Source: Protostelium mycophagum
Taxonomy: Eukaryota; Evosea; Variosea; Protosteliida; Protosteliaceae
Reading direction: 5' to 3'
DNA length: 64,000 nt
Assembly: GCA_002081555.1 (NCBI GenBank)
Contig: MZNV01001579.1
Location: forward strand, 1-64,000
This document shows, piece after piece, positions 11,999 through 22,400 of the stretch. A program made the translations under genes and the position numbers. Position 1 is the first letter of the stretch. Every line of letters begins with the position of its first letter. The notes under the pieces are model-generated. The model worked only from the letters and a program-made list of their open reading frames with translations. It was not told where the DNA came from and ran no database searches.

Positions 11999-12072
11999 GG
12001 TTTCGTGGTGTAGTTGGTTATCACATATGCCTAACACGCATAGGGTCCCCGGTTCGATCCCGGGCGAAACCA
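11999..12072 (+). tRNA. tRNA-Val (anticodon AAC)
   Basis: A complete 74-nt cloverleaf. The acceptor stem GGTTTCG (11999-12005) pairs perfectly with CGAAACC (12065-12071). The D arm carries the A-box (GTGTAGTTGG). The anticodon stem is TATGC/GCATA with loop CTAACAC, giving anticodon AAC for valine. The T arm CCCGG-TTCGATC-CCGGG holds the B-box GGTTCGATCCC. There is no intron and no encoded CCA. The opposite strand gives the open frame containing SPGIEPGT, a familiar artefact of reading tRNA genes backwards, which confirms the element. Confidence 0.97.
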
Positions 12073-12075
12073 TAC

Positions 12076-12079
12076 TTTT
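12076..12079 (+). terminator. Pol III terminator of tRNA-Val
   Basis: A run of four T residues begins four bases after the end of the tRNA, the usual stop signal for RNA polymerase III. Confidence 0.7.
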
Positions 12080-12848
12080 GTCTACTTGGACATTAATTTT
12101 TGCCATTTCCCCCTCCAAAAGGAGCCAGATTTGGAGTGCTTATTTCAATTTTATGGAGCGAGGTGTGTGATTCCAATATTTTTAATATTTATGACAATTT
12201 ATTGGGCAAAACCAACCTGTCGGAGTGATTTTTACACGACGAAATTTTATTTTAAATAAAATCAGACAAAAATGACACCATCTATTGCAATTTTGATTTT
12301 TGATCGGTTTTTATGAATGTTGTTGTTCTTTCACAGAAAACCCCCAAATCCCATAATTGATCATGTCAAAGTCGAACTTTTTATTTATCGACTTTATTGT
12401 ACAATTTTTCCAACATTCATTTAAAGACTATTTTCGTGTTGTATCAATCCTCAAACTCAATTGAGAAGACTAAAAATAGTACTCGACTATGTGCTGCTCT
12501 TCCCTAATGCTCCTCACGTTATACTCTGTCGTTTTCATTCTGGTCGCCAAGTCCTTCTGTTCTAGTTGCCTGATATTTTTCTGGTGGATTCTCCGTGCTT
12601 GATTTGTATGAAGGGATGATTGATGTCAAAAATGATTTTCTGGCTTGAATTGATTTTGGGAAAAAGAATTCACAAATTCGCTTCTGGCCTCAGCGTCCTC
12701 CAACCTCCCCGCATGAGCGTCGCCCAACTGGACAGTGCGACTGCTCAATTCTACAATTGCCACGTACGTTGAGCGTCACATCATTAGACCACATGTGGCC
12801 AAGACTGATTTTCTTCATGATTTTATTGTTTTTTTGCGTTATCTCCTT
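12080..12848. other. Intergenic, nothing recognised
   Basis: About 770 bp of AT-rich sequence between the tRNA and the 3' end of PAN3. Short open frames (for example 12735-12935 plus) overlap PAN3 coding sequence in antisense and look accidental. Confidence 0.4.
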
Positions 12849-15800
12849 TTATCTGTAATTATAACCGGTATAGTTATGATTGTGCGTCTTCTTGGTCATG
12901 AGGTCAGAGAAGCTCTCCAACACGCATCTCTTTAGGTCTCTGTATGAAACTACGAGCACCGACTGTTCGTCTCGGCTAGTCAATACGATCTTTTCGTCCG
13001 CGCCAACATCCAACTGAAAAAGAGTTATTTTGGCGGCAAAGTGGCACATTTTGAATTTCAAATTTGAATATATTAAATATTCTAAAGATTTGCAGAAAGT
13101 CTTCGCTGAATCTTCTGGTTTTGGGAGATTTACCTTATTGAGGCATTCTATGACGTGTGCATAATCTACAACGGGAGATTGATCTTCGTAAACCTTGAAA
13201 TTTCAGTGAAATTTCGAATTATACATTAAAAGATATCTCCACAAATTTCCACATCCAGAAGCATGCCGTTTCATCACAATTCCAAGACGTCATAAATATC
13301 CCCGACCAAATGAGAGAGATAAAAAAAGACGTCTTACCTGGTGGAATACGTAATCCCGGAACAGTTTCAGCAGGTAGCGGTCTCCCGTCTCGGACCAAGT
13401 GGGGTCTAAATCGTGCTCGGGACGCTCGTTTATGAAACCTAGCTTCACCAATAGACGGAAGAGTCTACCGTTCTCTGTCTCTTTGTACATCTCTGATTCC
13501 AGGAAATCGTTTTGACTGGTCACGTGAGAGGAGAACTTTTATACACGTCATCGTGATGCGGCTCTGCCGCATCAAATGTGCAGCTGTAGAATGGATCTTG
13601 TGGTCTGCAGCGGACTTTGAAGATATCTGTCGACATAAACATTGGTGCGTGTACTGCGGCTTTGCCTGATGGAAAATGGCGGGAAATTTATTCACAAATA
13701 AATAATTGCAGGATTTATTATCCAAGTACCGATTAGAAACACTTACAAATCATTAGCAACAAATTCATCTGATTCGCGAAAAAATAATCGATTTGAAAAA
13801 ACTTTCTGACCTGTACAGATTTTCCACTTCCATGAACATTCTACCGGCCAACATCTGCTGCAGTTCCTCACTTGCAGCGAACCATCGGTTTGTTCCCACA
13901 AGCATCGCCGGTATCTTGCTGAGCAGGCATCTACAACCAGTCAATTATTTCTTACTATTTTTCTTTTTATGAAATTTATTTTCATTTTTGTAAATTTGTG
14001 TTAATTCTATTTCTGTCATTTAGTATTTGATTGTAGATCGAGTTGTAGATGGATGACGTGGCGTTTCAAAAAAGTAAAACATAAAAGGACATACCCTATC
14101 AAGATCTTCAAGTCGTTGGAGTACATCGCTCCAATTGCGTCCAGCATCTTATGTACCGTTCCCGAGATTACGCCCGCGTTATTTAACGAGAAGTTTGTCG
14201 GTAATAACGCAGCTTGAGTGTTCCTCGTGCACAAAAATAAAATCAGTTGCCCCAAGGCCACGTAATCTTCAGCTTGATAATTGATCAGCGATTTTGTGGT
14301 GTCATAATTGATGACGTCATGTACAGCCACCCCACTCAGTCGAAACCTGTCGACGGTCTACAGTTGTCGACATGATGTACAGATACGTACCTATTTTTAG
14401 AGGTGATGATCACTTTGGATGGGGTGATGCACCGCACGGCAAGACGAAGGGAATGAACCAAGCGGATGGCGGAAAATATCTGAAATTTCGGTGAGATTTC
14501 ATCTGACATATTCACAATATGTTGAACTACTCTGCAGTTTGATGAGGCCACACCGTTTTGTTGTAGAGATACAAGTATAATTATAATTCTTGCAGACTGC
14601 AGATACTGCGGCAGAGCCGCAGCACAAGATATAGAACCAGTATACACCCAATTCAAAATTTAAAATTCCCGCGCGAAAAGCAACATCTACAACGAAGCAG
14701 CAGGTGTGCATATGTAAGAATCACAGTATGTATAATAAATATAAGCTTAAGACTTGAAGACGTCCAGATATAATACGTAAATGGATGACGTGGTGTTTCA
14801 AAAAAGTAAAACATAAAAGGACATACCTGCAGCACACACGACCAGATCAGATCTTCTGGCAGTGGCTCTTGCACGGGAAATAACGTGTGGCTCACGGTAG
14901 CGTAACGCGTTTCCACGGTTTCGGCCCCAGGGAAATATTGGTAAGCGAAGAAAACGGCTGTTTGGGTCAAAAATATTTACAAGATGTAAAACCCTCACCG
15001 TTGATATCCCCGAAGTCTTTACTGATGAAAATTTCGTTTAATTGTACAATATTGGGGTGTGATACCTGGTTCACGTTACATCGTTGTAGATGGTCGAATC
15101 TGTTTTTAGACCCACCTGTCTCCAAGCCTCACCCATACGGAGTGGCACTTCATTTGCCAATCTGAAACCTGAAATTTCATTAGATTTTCATCAACTTTTT
15201 TTACCCCTGAAATTTCGAAGAAAATTCCCACCTTCGATCTTACGGATCACGTGATGTTGACCGTCACCAGAATTTATGCATTTAAATACAGATGTAGAAT
15301 ATCCAAAAGCCATTGTAGAGGGGCTCGTCCCGGGGTGTGACGTCATTTTGTTTATATCATCCAGTGGATATAAAGTATGATATCTTCCTACGACATCGGG
15401 TATGTCTTTTTTACGTGGATCTACAACGGTCAAAAACGTGAAAAAGGCGAAAAGCCGCCAAAACAACATTTCAAATTTCAAATTTATGATGCAAAAACTC
15501 TGTAAAATTTTGAAAAGAGGGAGATACCATTTTGTGAAAGAGTCTGTTGGCTGATGAGCCCCTTTTGCAGAAGTGTTTTCCTCAGATCTTCATTGATGAA
15601 GAATGACATCATCCTCATCTTTCCGTAAGGAAGCTCAGTGTATGCCGCTGAGTTGGGCGTGGTCGCGTTGTACTGAAACGGGTCACAATTTTCCCGCCAA
15701 AAAGTGTACATACGGCCAGTTGGGGGACTTGTTCGTGTTCGGAAAAATGCAGTGTGCGCCTGGTGGAATAACCTGATTTTTTTAGACTTAATACAGTTGA

Positions 15801-16271
15801 AAGGATTATAAATAACCTGAATTGTCTAAATACGGGTTGCCATTGTGTTGGTGTTCCGAATCATGATGTTGAGGAATCATTTCGTAATTGACGGTTTGTG
15901 GATGTATGGTGATGGCGTTTTTCTTTGGGGATTCATTAATACGTGGTGCGGGGATGTCATGATTGTAATCACAACCTGTCCTCTATGAGCACTTGTAGAA
16001 AAGAATATACACACCTTTATCTTTAAATTTACAAAATCCATGAATACTGATGTTTCTACATGTTATTTGTGATCTTGCAGCTTTCCCCGCCGCAGTCGAA
16101 TCTAACCTCGTCATCTTCCAAACAGATCTGGACATTAAAGATGTTACTCGATATGGTGTTGGCTTCTTCAGCTTTCGAGTGTTGAAAATTGCACTGAGCC
16201 CCGTAGTAACAAGTGCCTGTGGTGGCGAAATACCTACATATCTGGGTGCTGATGTAGTGAGCAGAGGACAT
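12849..16271 (-). CDS. PAN3: PAN3, pseudokinase subunit of the PAN2-PAN3 deadenylase
   Basis: PAN3 recruits the PAN2 nuclease to poly(A)-binding protein for cytoplasmic mRNA deadenylation. The N-terminal exon carries a CCCH zinc finger ([20 protein letters not shown]). A linker with short motifs ([20 protein letters not shown]) follows. The pseudokinase domain shows [56 protein letters not shown] and [20 protein letters not shown]. It lacks the HRD and DFG catalytic motifs, as in all PAN3. The C-terminal knob domain has FRDYVFHQV and then [20 protein letters not shown], which is diagnostic. The gene has many introns; several end in a GAAATTTC pair, and two hold the GCGGCTCTGCCGC hairpin. End 12849 follows a short divergent tail after LMTKK. 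Confidence 0.93.
13555..13573. repeat. Dispersed short hairpin GATGCGGC-TCT-GCCGCATC
   Basis: Perfect 8-bp arms with a TCT loop in a PAN3 intron. It is the longest copy of the dispersed GCGGCTCTGCCGC word. Confidence 0.65.
14607..14621. repeat. Dispersed short hairpin TGCGGC-AGA-GCCGCA
   Basis: An inverted-orientation copy of the GCGGCTCTGCCGC word in another PAN3 intron, with perfect 6-bp arms. Confidence 0.6.
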
Positions 16272-16667
16272 CAGTGATGTTCATATATGTCTAAATGAAT
16301 ATTCCAGCACCTCGCCGTGGCCATAATGTTTCATATGTAGTGTTTCGATGAGCTCCGAAAGAAGCAATTTTCAACTTGAAGAAATAAAACGTTATACCGT
16401 CTACAAACCAAAATAAAGCGTGATTAAAACAATATTTAACATATTAACCACAAGTACACGAACACAGGTCCCACCTCTATAAAACCATTCATGTCTTGTC
16501 TTGGAAGATCTCGTTGTGAGTTCTCGCAACTACAATCAAACATGACCGTCTAAAAATAGAATTGGCTCTCTCATGATTCTTTATTCGTCCATTTTTTCTT
16601 GGTTTTCTTCGGCTGGTTCTGTCTACAACGACTTAAAATTTAATTTTTTTATTTTGCTTTTATTTAT

Positions 16668-17447
16668 TCATAAAAATGTTTTAAATTTCTGGGCTAAGCA
16701 GGCACCGCTAAGGCCACTCATAGTTATAGAGTAATACTCATGAGTAAAGAATATGATCAATTGGATAATGAGAGAAGATGTGAAATGGAATACCGTCATT
16801 TGTGGTTGATTCGTGTTGGAGGTCAATCTCTTATTGCGGTAATACTTCCAGTGGTAGTATTGTTGCTCATGTATGTATTTTGTGAAATCGGGATTGATCA
16901 ATTGTCTTCTGAATGATTCCTCTTGAAGCAGATCTGGATTGTATGAACATCTTGAGTCTGGATGTTTTGAAATGAATCACCTAAGAAATAAAGAGAATGG
17001 GGGTAAGCTATAAATTTTGAATACTCTGGCTTCTTCCAATAAAGGAGATATTCCAAGTAATTCAAAAATGCCTTGTCCTGGAGGAACCGTGATTGTGCCA
17101 GATCTGATCCATTCAGAACGAAATCATCATGATCACTCACATTTTAGATATTCAACGTTACAAAGACATTGAACGAATTCTAATTCTATTGAAAACTGAA
17201 GGCGCTGCTTTTCTGCCAGAGTTAATGAGGAAGTTGTGTTCTGAACAGCTGGTGGTAGCTCTGTTGTTGTGTCGTTTCCATTACTCAAAACTGGTTCTGA
17301 TGTCTGTTGTTGAGAGGTATCCGGAATCGTATTGTCCTCAAAAACGTCTGTCATCTCCTCTGTATAAGAGTAACCATTGTTAGGTTGATCTTCTGTGTTG
17401 TCTGATACACCTATCGCCACATCCTCAAACTCGTCATCTCCGTTCAT
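16668..17447 (-). CDS. MED31: MED31, Mediator complex middle-module subunit
   Basis: MED31 (Soh1) is a small, highly conserved Mediator subunit that bridges transcription factors and RNA polymerase II. After a non-conserved acidic N-terminus, the conserved core runs across three exons: RLQFSIELEFVQCLCNVEYL, KYLAQSRFLQDKAFLNYLEY, LLYWKKPEYSKFIAYPHSLY, DLLQEESFRRQLINPDFTKY and IHEQQYYHWKYYRNKR. Joins LK|YLAQ and FLG|DLLQ restore the family sequence exactly. The 3' end is uncertain. Reading through gives a stop at 16668. A further intron with donor near 16800 and acceptor near 16625 would give a lysine-rich tail (NQPKKTKKKWTNKES) ending at 16571, a common type of MED31 tail. Start ATG at 17447. 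Confidence 0.92.
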
Positions 17448-17491
17448 CTTGTTTTTTCAATTGTGTGCACATGAGCGCATTGATCTACAAC

Positions 17492-17677
17492 TCAACACAT
17501 ACTAATGACTGCTTCCTGATCAGTTTGAACCAAGAACACCAAAGCAAGAATACACGCTCCGCCGACTGCGATATTAACTCTCGCCAACAAACTCTTATTT
17601 GTAGGCAATGTAGATATCGGTGGCACACCAAACCAGGACATGTGCTTTGTGTTTTTGGTTGATATCGCTCTCACCAT
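17492..17677 (-). CDS. Small single-pass membrane protein (61 aa), tentative
   Basis: ATG 17677 opens a 61-residue frame with a polar N-terminus (MVRAISTKNTKHMSWFGVPP) and one hydrophobic helix (VNIAVGGACILALVFLVQ) near the end. This shape is seen in small subunits of mitochondrial or ER membrane complexes. There is no intron. It lies 44 bp upstream of MED31 on the same strand. No family is recognised, and an unspliced ORF of this size can occur by chance. Confidence 0.3.
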   Translation of the reverse strand: MVRAISTKNTKHMSWFGVPPISTLPTNKSLLARVNIAVGGACILALVFLVQTDQEAVISMC

Positions 17678-17893
17678 GTTGGGTCCACACCGAACAAATG
17701 TCTTTAGAGGCTAATCTCGTTCATAGGTAACTTATCCGTCACACGGTTTTTTGCCCGGCTCGAGATGACTTTTGACGAAACGTTTGGCTGTGTTTGGTGG
17801 TTTGCAATTTCAAGTATTTTTGTTCTCCTCACAATGGGTTGACACAAGTACAGAACCCTCACCCACGTGGGCAACTGCCCTAAGACTCTCCAG

Positions 17894-18705
17894 ATGATCA
17901 TATTGAATAGATCAAGCATTACATCCTCAACGAGCCTGTTGTTCAAGAGGCATCTCAAACACATCCAAGAATGGCAGCCCATACCTGAGCATGGTCGTTT
18001 GCTAAGAAAGACGTTTTGTTCGATAGAGAAGGTGGCTGATCATATACTGAGATGCATTGTGGAGTCAGCAAATTCTAAAGATAGGAAGTCCCTTATCATG
18101 TTACAGGCGGTGTGTGAATCACCATAAGAGATTGTTAATCTAATTTATGCAGGCGCCAGGCGTTGGAAAGACAGCGATCCTCAATTATATTGCCAAACAC
18201 CGATAGTTCCATCGTTATCGATACGTAGCGATCACGTTTAATTCGTACACCTTGTACGAATTAAGTCGACGCAACAAACAACAGGGCATTGAGGCTATCC
18301 AATTCAAACTATTCACCAAAATAATCTTCGGGTGGGTGCATGTGCAGATCACATCAAACTACAATATATAGTGGATATTTGACTGACACATTGTTAGAAT
18401 ATTTAACTTCAGTCTTGAAGCCTGGAATTCCCTGGTGGAAGATCGGGTCTTCAAGAATGAAGATCTATACAATATTTCAACGCCACACTTTAAAAGAATA
18501 TATGGAGGCATACATGGAGACCAAAGACATTATGCTTCATGTCGACGAGTTGGGCAGATTGTACACCGAAAGGACAGACGGAAGCCGTGATGATCTTGAC
18601 ACAATCATCTCAGATGTGGATGTATATCATATTATGTTGCGGTGTCTGACTTGGGCGCACGTCATCTGCGAGATGCCGGAGTGGATAGTCCTTTCACATG
18701 GTTGA
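17894..18705 (+). pseudogene. P-loop NTPase gene fragment (crinkler-like), apparently broken
   Basis: A 70-residue leader (FKRHLKHIQEWQPIPEHGRL, then KVADHILRCIVESANSKDRK) precedes an intron. A Walker A motif APGVGKTAILNYIAKH follows, then a strand of the type YVAITFNSYTL and a candidate Walker B (DIMLHVDELGRL). The order (W-x-P-x-P leader, P-loop, VAITFN strand, then DE box) is that of NTPase domains found in crinkler-type proteins of protists. The frame looks interrupted about once, and no clear C-terminal module follows. I treat it as a relic. An intact NTPase with an unrecognised splice form cannot be excluded. Confidence 0.45.
18238..18264. repeat. 12-bp inverted repeat
   Basis: TTAATTCGTACA at 18238-18249 and its exact complement at 18253-18264, separated by 3 nt. 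It lies inside the coding frame of the NTPase relic (N-S-Y-T-L-Y-E-L), so coding constraint or chance may explain it. Confidence 0.4.
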
Positions 18706-19413
18706 ATCCCATGTTGTTGCAAAAGTGCAGTTCGCGCAGAGGTTATATTTTCCCTCATTCAAGACATCGATGCCTTTTTTGCGGTTCTACCTGGTGGGTA
18801 CACAGTGCAACAGCATGTAAGCTAATGGCGTAGAGAAGATGAAGACAGACACAATAAAGAGGGTAATGGTCCAGTGTAATGGTCATGCTCGCACCTTGGT
18901 TCACTTCCTCAATTGGGTTTACAAAGACATGAAATGATGAGTGATGAAGAACTCATCAGATTGTTTGTGCAGGGTCCCGGATGACATCAAACTCTTTTGC
19001 AGTGTGTCCAATCAGATGAGAACATGACGCTCCTGATTCAAGAAAGTTTTAGAGAAACTACGATGATCATGTTGCGTTTGGGTTTTTCTATCCTCTGTTG
19101 TCTTGCTGTATATTGTGTCATCCTGATCATCTGTGTCTCCTCCGACTTGATGGCTGTAATGCGTGGATGTGCCGTCAGGATTCGCATGATGTCTTTAAGT
19201 TACTCGTCGTGTATTGTTTTGTGTGCTGATGTTCTTCTGACGTTGTCGCGTAACATTTTCCAATTGACAAAGGTCAACCGAGCTTTCAATCTTTTGTCAT
19301 GAACATTAACAATTGTGAAAAACAGATGACAGACACACTGTTCACTTCTATAGCTCCTCCTTAGCAGTGCTGCTCCTTTAGTTTCTCCTCTAGTCCCAAA
19401 AAAGTAAAATTTA
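18706..19413. other. No supported gene
   Basis: This stretch may hold the 3' remains of the NTPase relic. A hydrophobic open frame (about 19006-19302 plus, with SILCCLAVYCVILIICV) has no recognisable homology or splice support. The promoter of the U-box gene should lie at its right end. Confidence 0.35.
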
Positions 19414-22400
19414 ATGTTTATCTACAACAACATGATCCCGGAAAATTGGGGTAGTATTCAAAACAACAGTTGGCACAAAATGGACGAAGGTCCTTCTTTC
19501 GGTTTGCAGTCTCTTCTACCTGCCCTTCTTCTCCTGGCGGGTATCGGCTACCTCGTTTGGCAGGTGATGTGGATACTCTACTTCTCAATTGATTAGAGTA
19601 TCTGAAGAGTCGTAGAGGCCAAAAAAGCAAGATGCGGCAGTCAGTAGCGATATTCTGGTCACAATTGATGCGGACGAAGTGAGGCAAGCACGTCTGAAGA
19701 GGTTTGACAGGTAGGCGATTGTCAATCGCCAGTGCTGCAACTGACAAGTGAAGATCACCTCCAGCTTTACTGAAATCCATCCCAAAGGAGGAGTTCTTGC
19801 CAGAAAATGAGGTACTTTTTTTATATATACCAACATTCGACATCATGATTCACCAACTCTCAGCCAGAGGAACCTTCAGAGGATGATGGGAATAGATCAC
19901 CAGAAGAATTGAAAGAAGAGAGAAGAAAGAAATTCAGGTCTTGGTCTCAAGTCGATTTGAAGAAGGTGACCTTCTAAAACCAAATCTTATCTCAAACTAT
20001 CAGGATTTTCAATACAGTAGCTCGGACACAACACCAACACACACTTCGCCAGATAGCTCTGCAGCAGATTCAAACGACACCTCTTCATCAAAAAATGAGG
20101 AGAAGATCACAAAAGAAGAAAGGACAACACAAGATAATGAGAAACGAATCGATGATCAGATCATATCACAAGAGAAACCGGCGCCCATCGTGCCTCCATC
20201 GCCAAAATTGAAGAATGCAACGAGCGTGGAATTTAGAGTTCACAAAACTCTTCAAGCTGTCTTTGACATTTCGCCCACGATGGTATGTTTCCATGCCATC
20301 ATCACATTTCGTCCGTGATTTATATACCGAACACTAACAATAGAAACCTTTGAATTGTTGGGCTCAAATGGAGCTGCTAAATGTGTTGATCTGTGGCTAC
20401 ATGATTTCACTGAAAAACATGATTTTTAAACATTTTTGGTTATAGAGGACGAAGGTGTTGTGATGGTCATCCTTTTGCACTACTACTACTACGAATTTAT
20501 CTATTAAAAACCTCAAGATGTAAAGATTAAAGAGAGTGACAATTGTAGAAGGACGGAAAGTGGTACCCGAAGACTTTGTACGAAGAAGTGAAATCCAGAA
20601 GCGAACCGTTCTACAACGAGACAGATATAGAGGCCATCATCATGGAACGCATCGACGGAATGTCTTATGCCGATCAGGTCCGATTTCACTTTTTATCTCT
20701 TAAAACGTTCTATCAAGCCCAAAAAAATCCTAAAAATTCCCCTGAAATCTGACAGTTGACATATCTGAACGGTTGCCATGAGAGACTAAACGTGGAAATC
20801 ACAAGAGAGACAAACTTGACCCAGGTGCACGACCACTGCAGCAGAAGTATAGTCAGTTTTACTGGAATCGCGATGCAGTGTGATCCACCAGCGTTGTTAC
20901 AATGTGTGGAGCGGGATGATATCATATCCAATCCTCTCATGTCGAAGGTGAGATGTCTCGAACCGAATCTTCGTTCAAATCTTGAAAATTTAAAGAATCT
21001 TCTTGGAAATTTCAAAAATTTAAAATTGACTCGTTGTAGATAAAGAAAGAATTCGGTGAAGACATGTCTAGCTCTTACCAAACAGTAATGAGCATGGCCC
21101 TCCAGAAGTTATCACGTCCACAGAGACTCCTCGACATCAACATAAACCCCTCCCTGCAGGTATTTACCCTCGATTTTTCCGTGAAATTTCGAGACTTGTT
21201 CCGGAAATTTTGTGATGACGTGGCAGGTGATTCATTCATTGGTTCTCGACCCCTCTCTTGCTGTAGCGGTGAGTAATATTCTTGAAACTATGTTAAGAGG
21301 ACACTTTTCAATGGACTCGTCAAATAACATCAATTAGATGACTGATTTGGACAATTTTTTGCCTGAACATACCAACGGCAGAGATTTACAGAACAAGTCC
21401 ATTTTATCGCACCTCTTCGCCTATTCTTATGAGCTCGTGAGTCACCACGTCCGAATCATGACGTCATACATACAACCACTGTGATATCACACGTGACGGA
21501 TCGAGATATCTCGTTTACATTTGTAGGAGGATGTGAAGGGATATTTCAGTAACCCGACCAAGTTGACACAAGTACAAGCAGAGTCCTCTCTCTCCACGAT
21601 CAGATCACAACTCGCGAATATCCACGTGGGTCTTTGAATTTTCAAGAGATTTTCCACGAAGATTCACAGACATTCAACTCGAAAACACGCGAGATTTCGC
21701 CGGAATTTCCCTGACATTTTGACAGACATACACGCATCAGATTATAAAAGCCACTTTGAAATCCGAAGAGTCCGCAAAACAGAAATGTTTGTCGTGGTTC
21801 GCGAGCGTAATCAACAGCAACTACAACCGGACAAAAATGCATTACGACCCGATGAGTTGCGCCTCTGACGGATTTCTGCTGAATTTTTCTGTGATTCTGT
21901 TGAAGTTGTGCTCGCCTTTCACGCAGAATAGAAACGTGAGTTCTATTTTTAGAACAATATTTTATTATCCTTGCTGAAATTAAATTTAAAAAATAATATG
22001 ATTATTCTGCACTAGATTTTTTCAAGATTTCAAAACATTTTTCCTCATGATTTCCAGACACAAAAAATAATCACGAGTTACTTGGTGACAAACAAGACAT
22101 TGACAGAAAACAACGAGACAACCCTGGGAGCTGACGTGGAGCAATTAAAGACATACCGTGCTGATGTCATTGCTGCCGGGGAACAGTCGTATTCTTTTGT
22201 GACTGAGGTGATTTCTCGCGATTTTTTGTATTCAACCCAATATCTTTTAACAACTTGACAATCCATAATTTTTCCGAATTCATTTATTTATTCTTCTTTT
22301 ACAGAAATTTCTATAAATTCTCCCGAAAATTGAGAAAAAAATCTAAAATTGAAAAAAATTTATTTTTTCTAAAATTGAAAAAAACAAAGATGACTTTTAA

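Noticed and set aside
11888-12118. Minus-strand 76-aa ORF containing SPGIEPGT
   Set aside because: It is the antisense of the tRNA-Val gene; this peptide is a well-known artefact of translating tRNA genes backwards.
18238-18264. The 12-bp inverted repeat as a regulatory element
   Set aside because: It lies within the coding frame of the NTPase relic and its codons fit the protein strand there, so coincidence is the simpler explanation.
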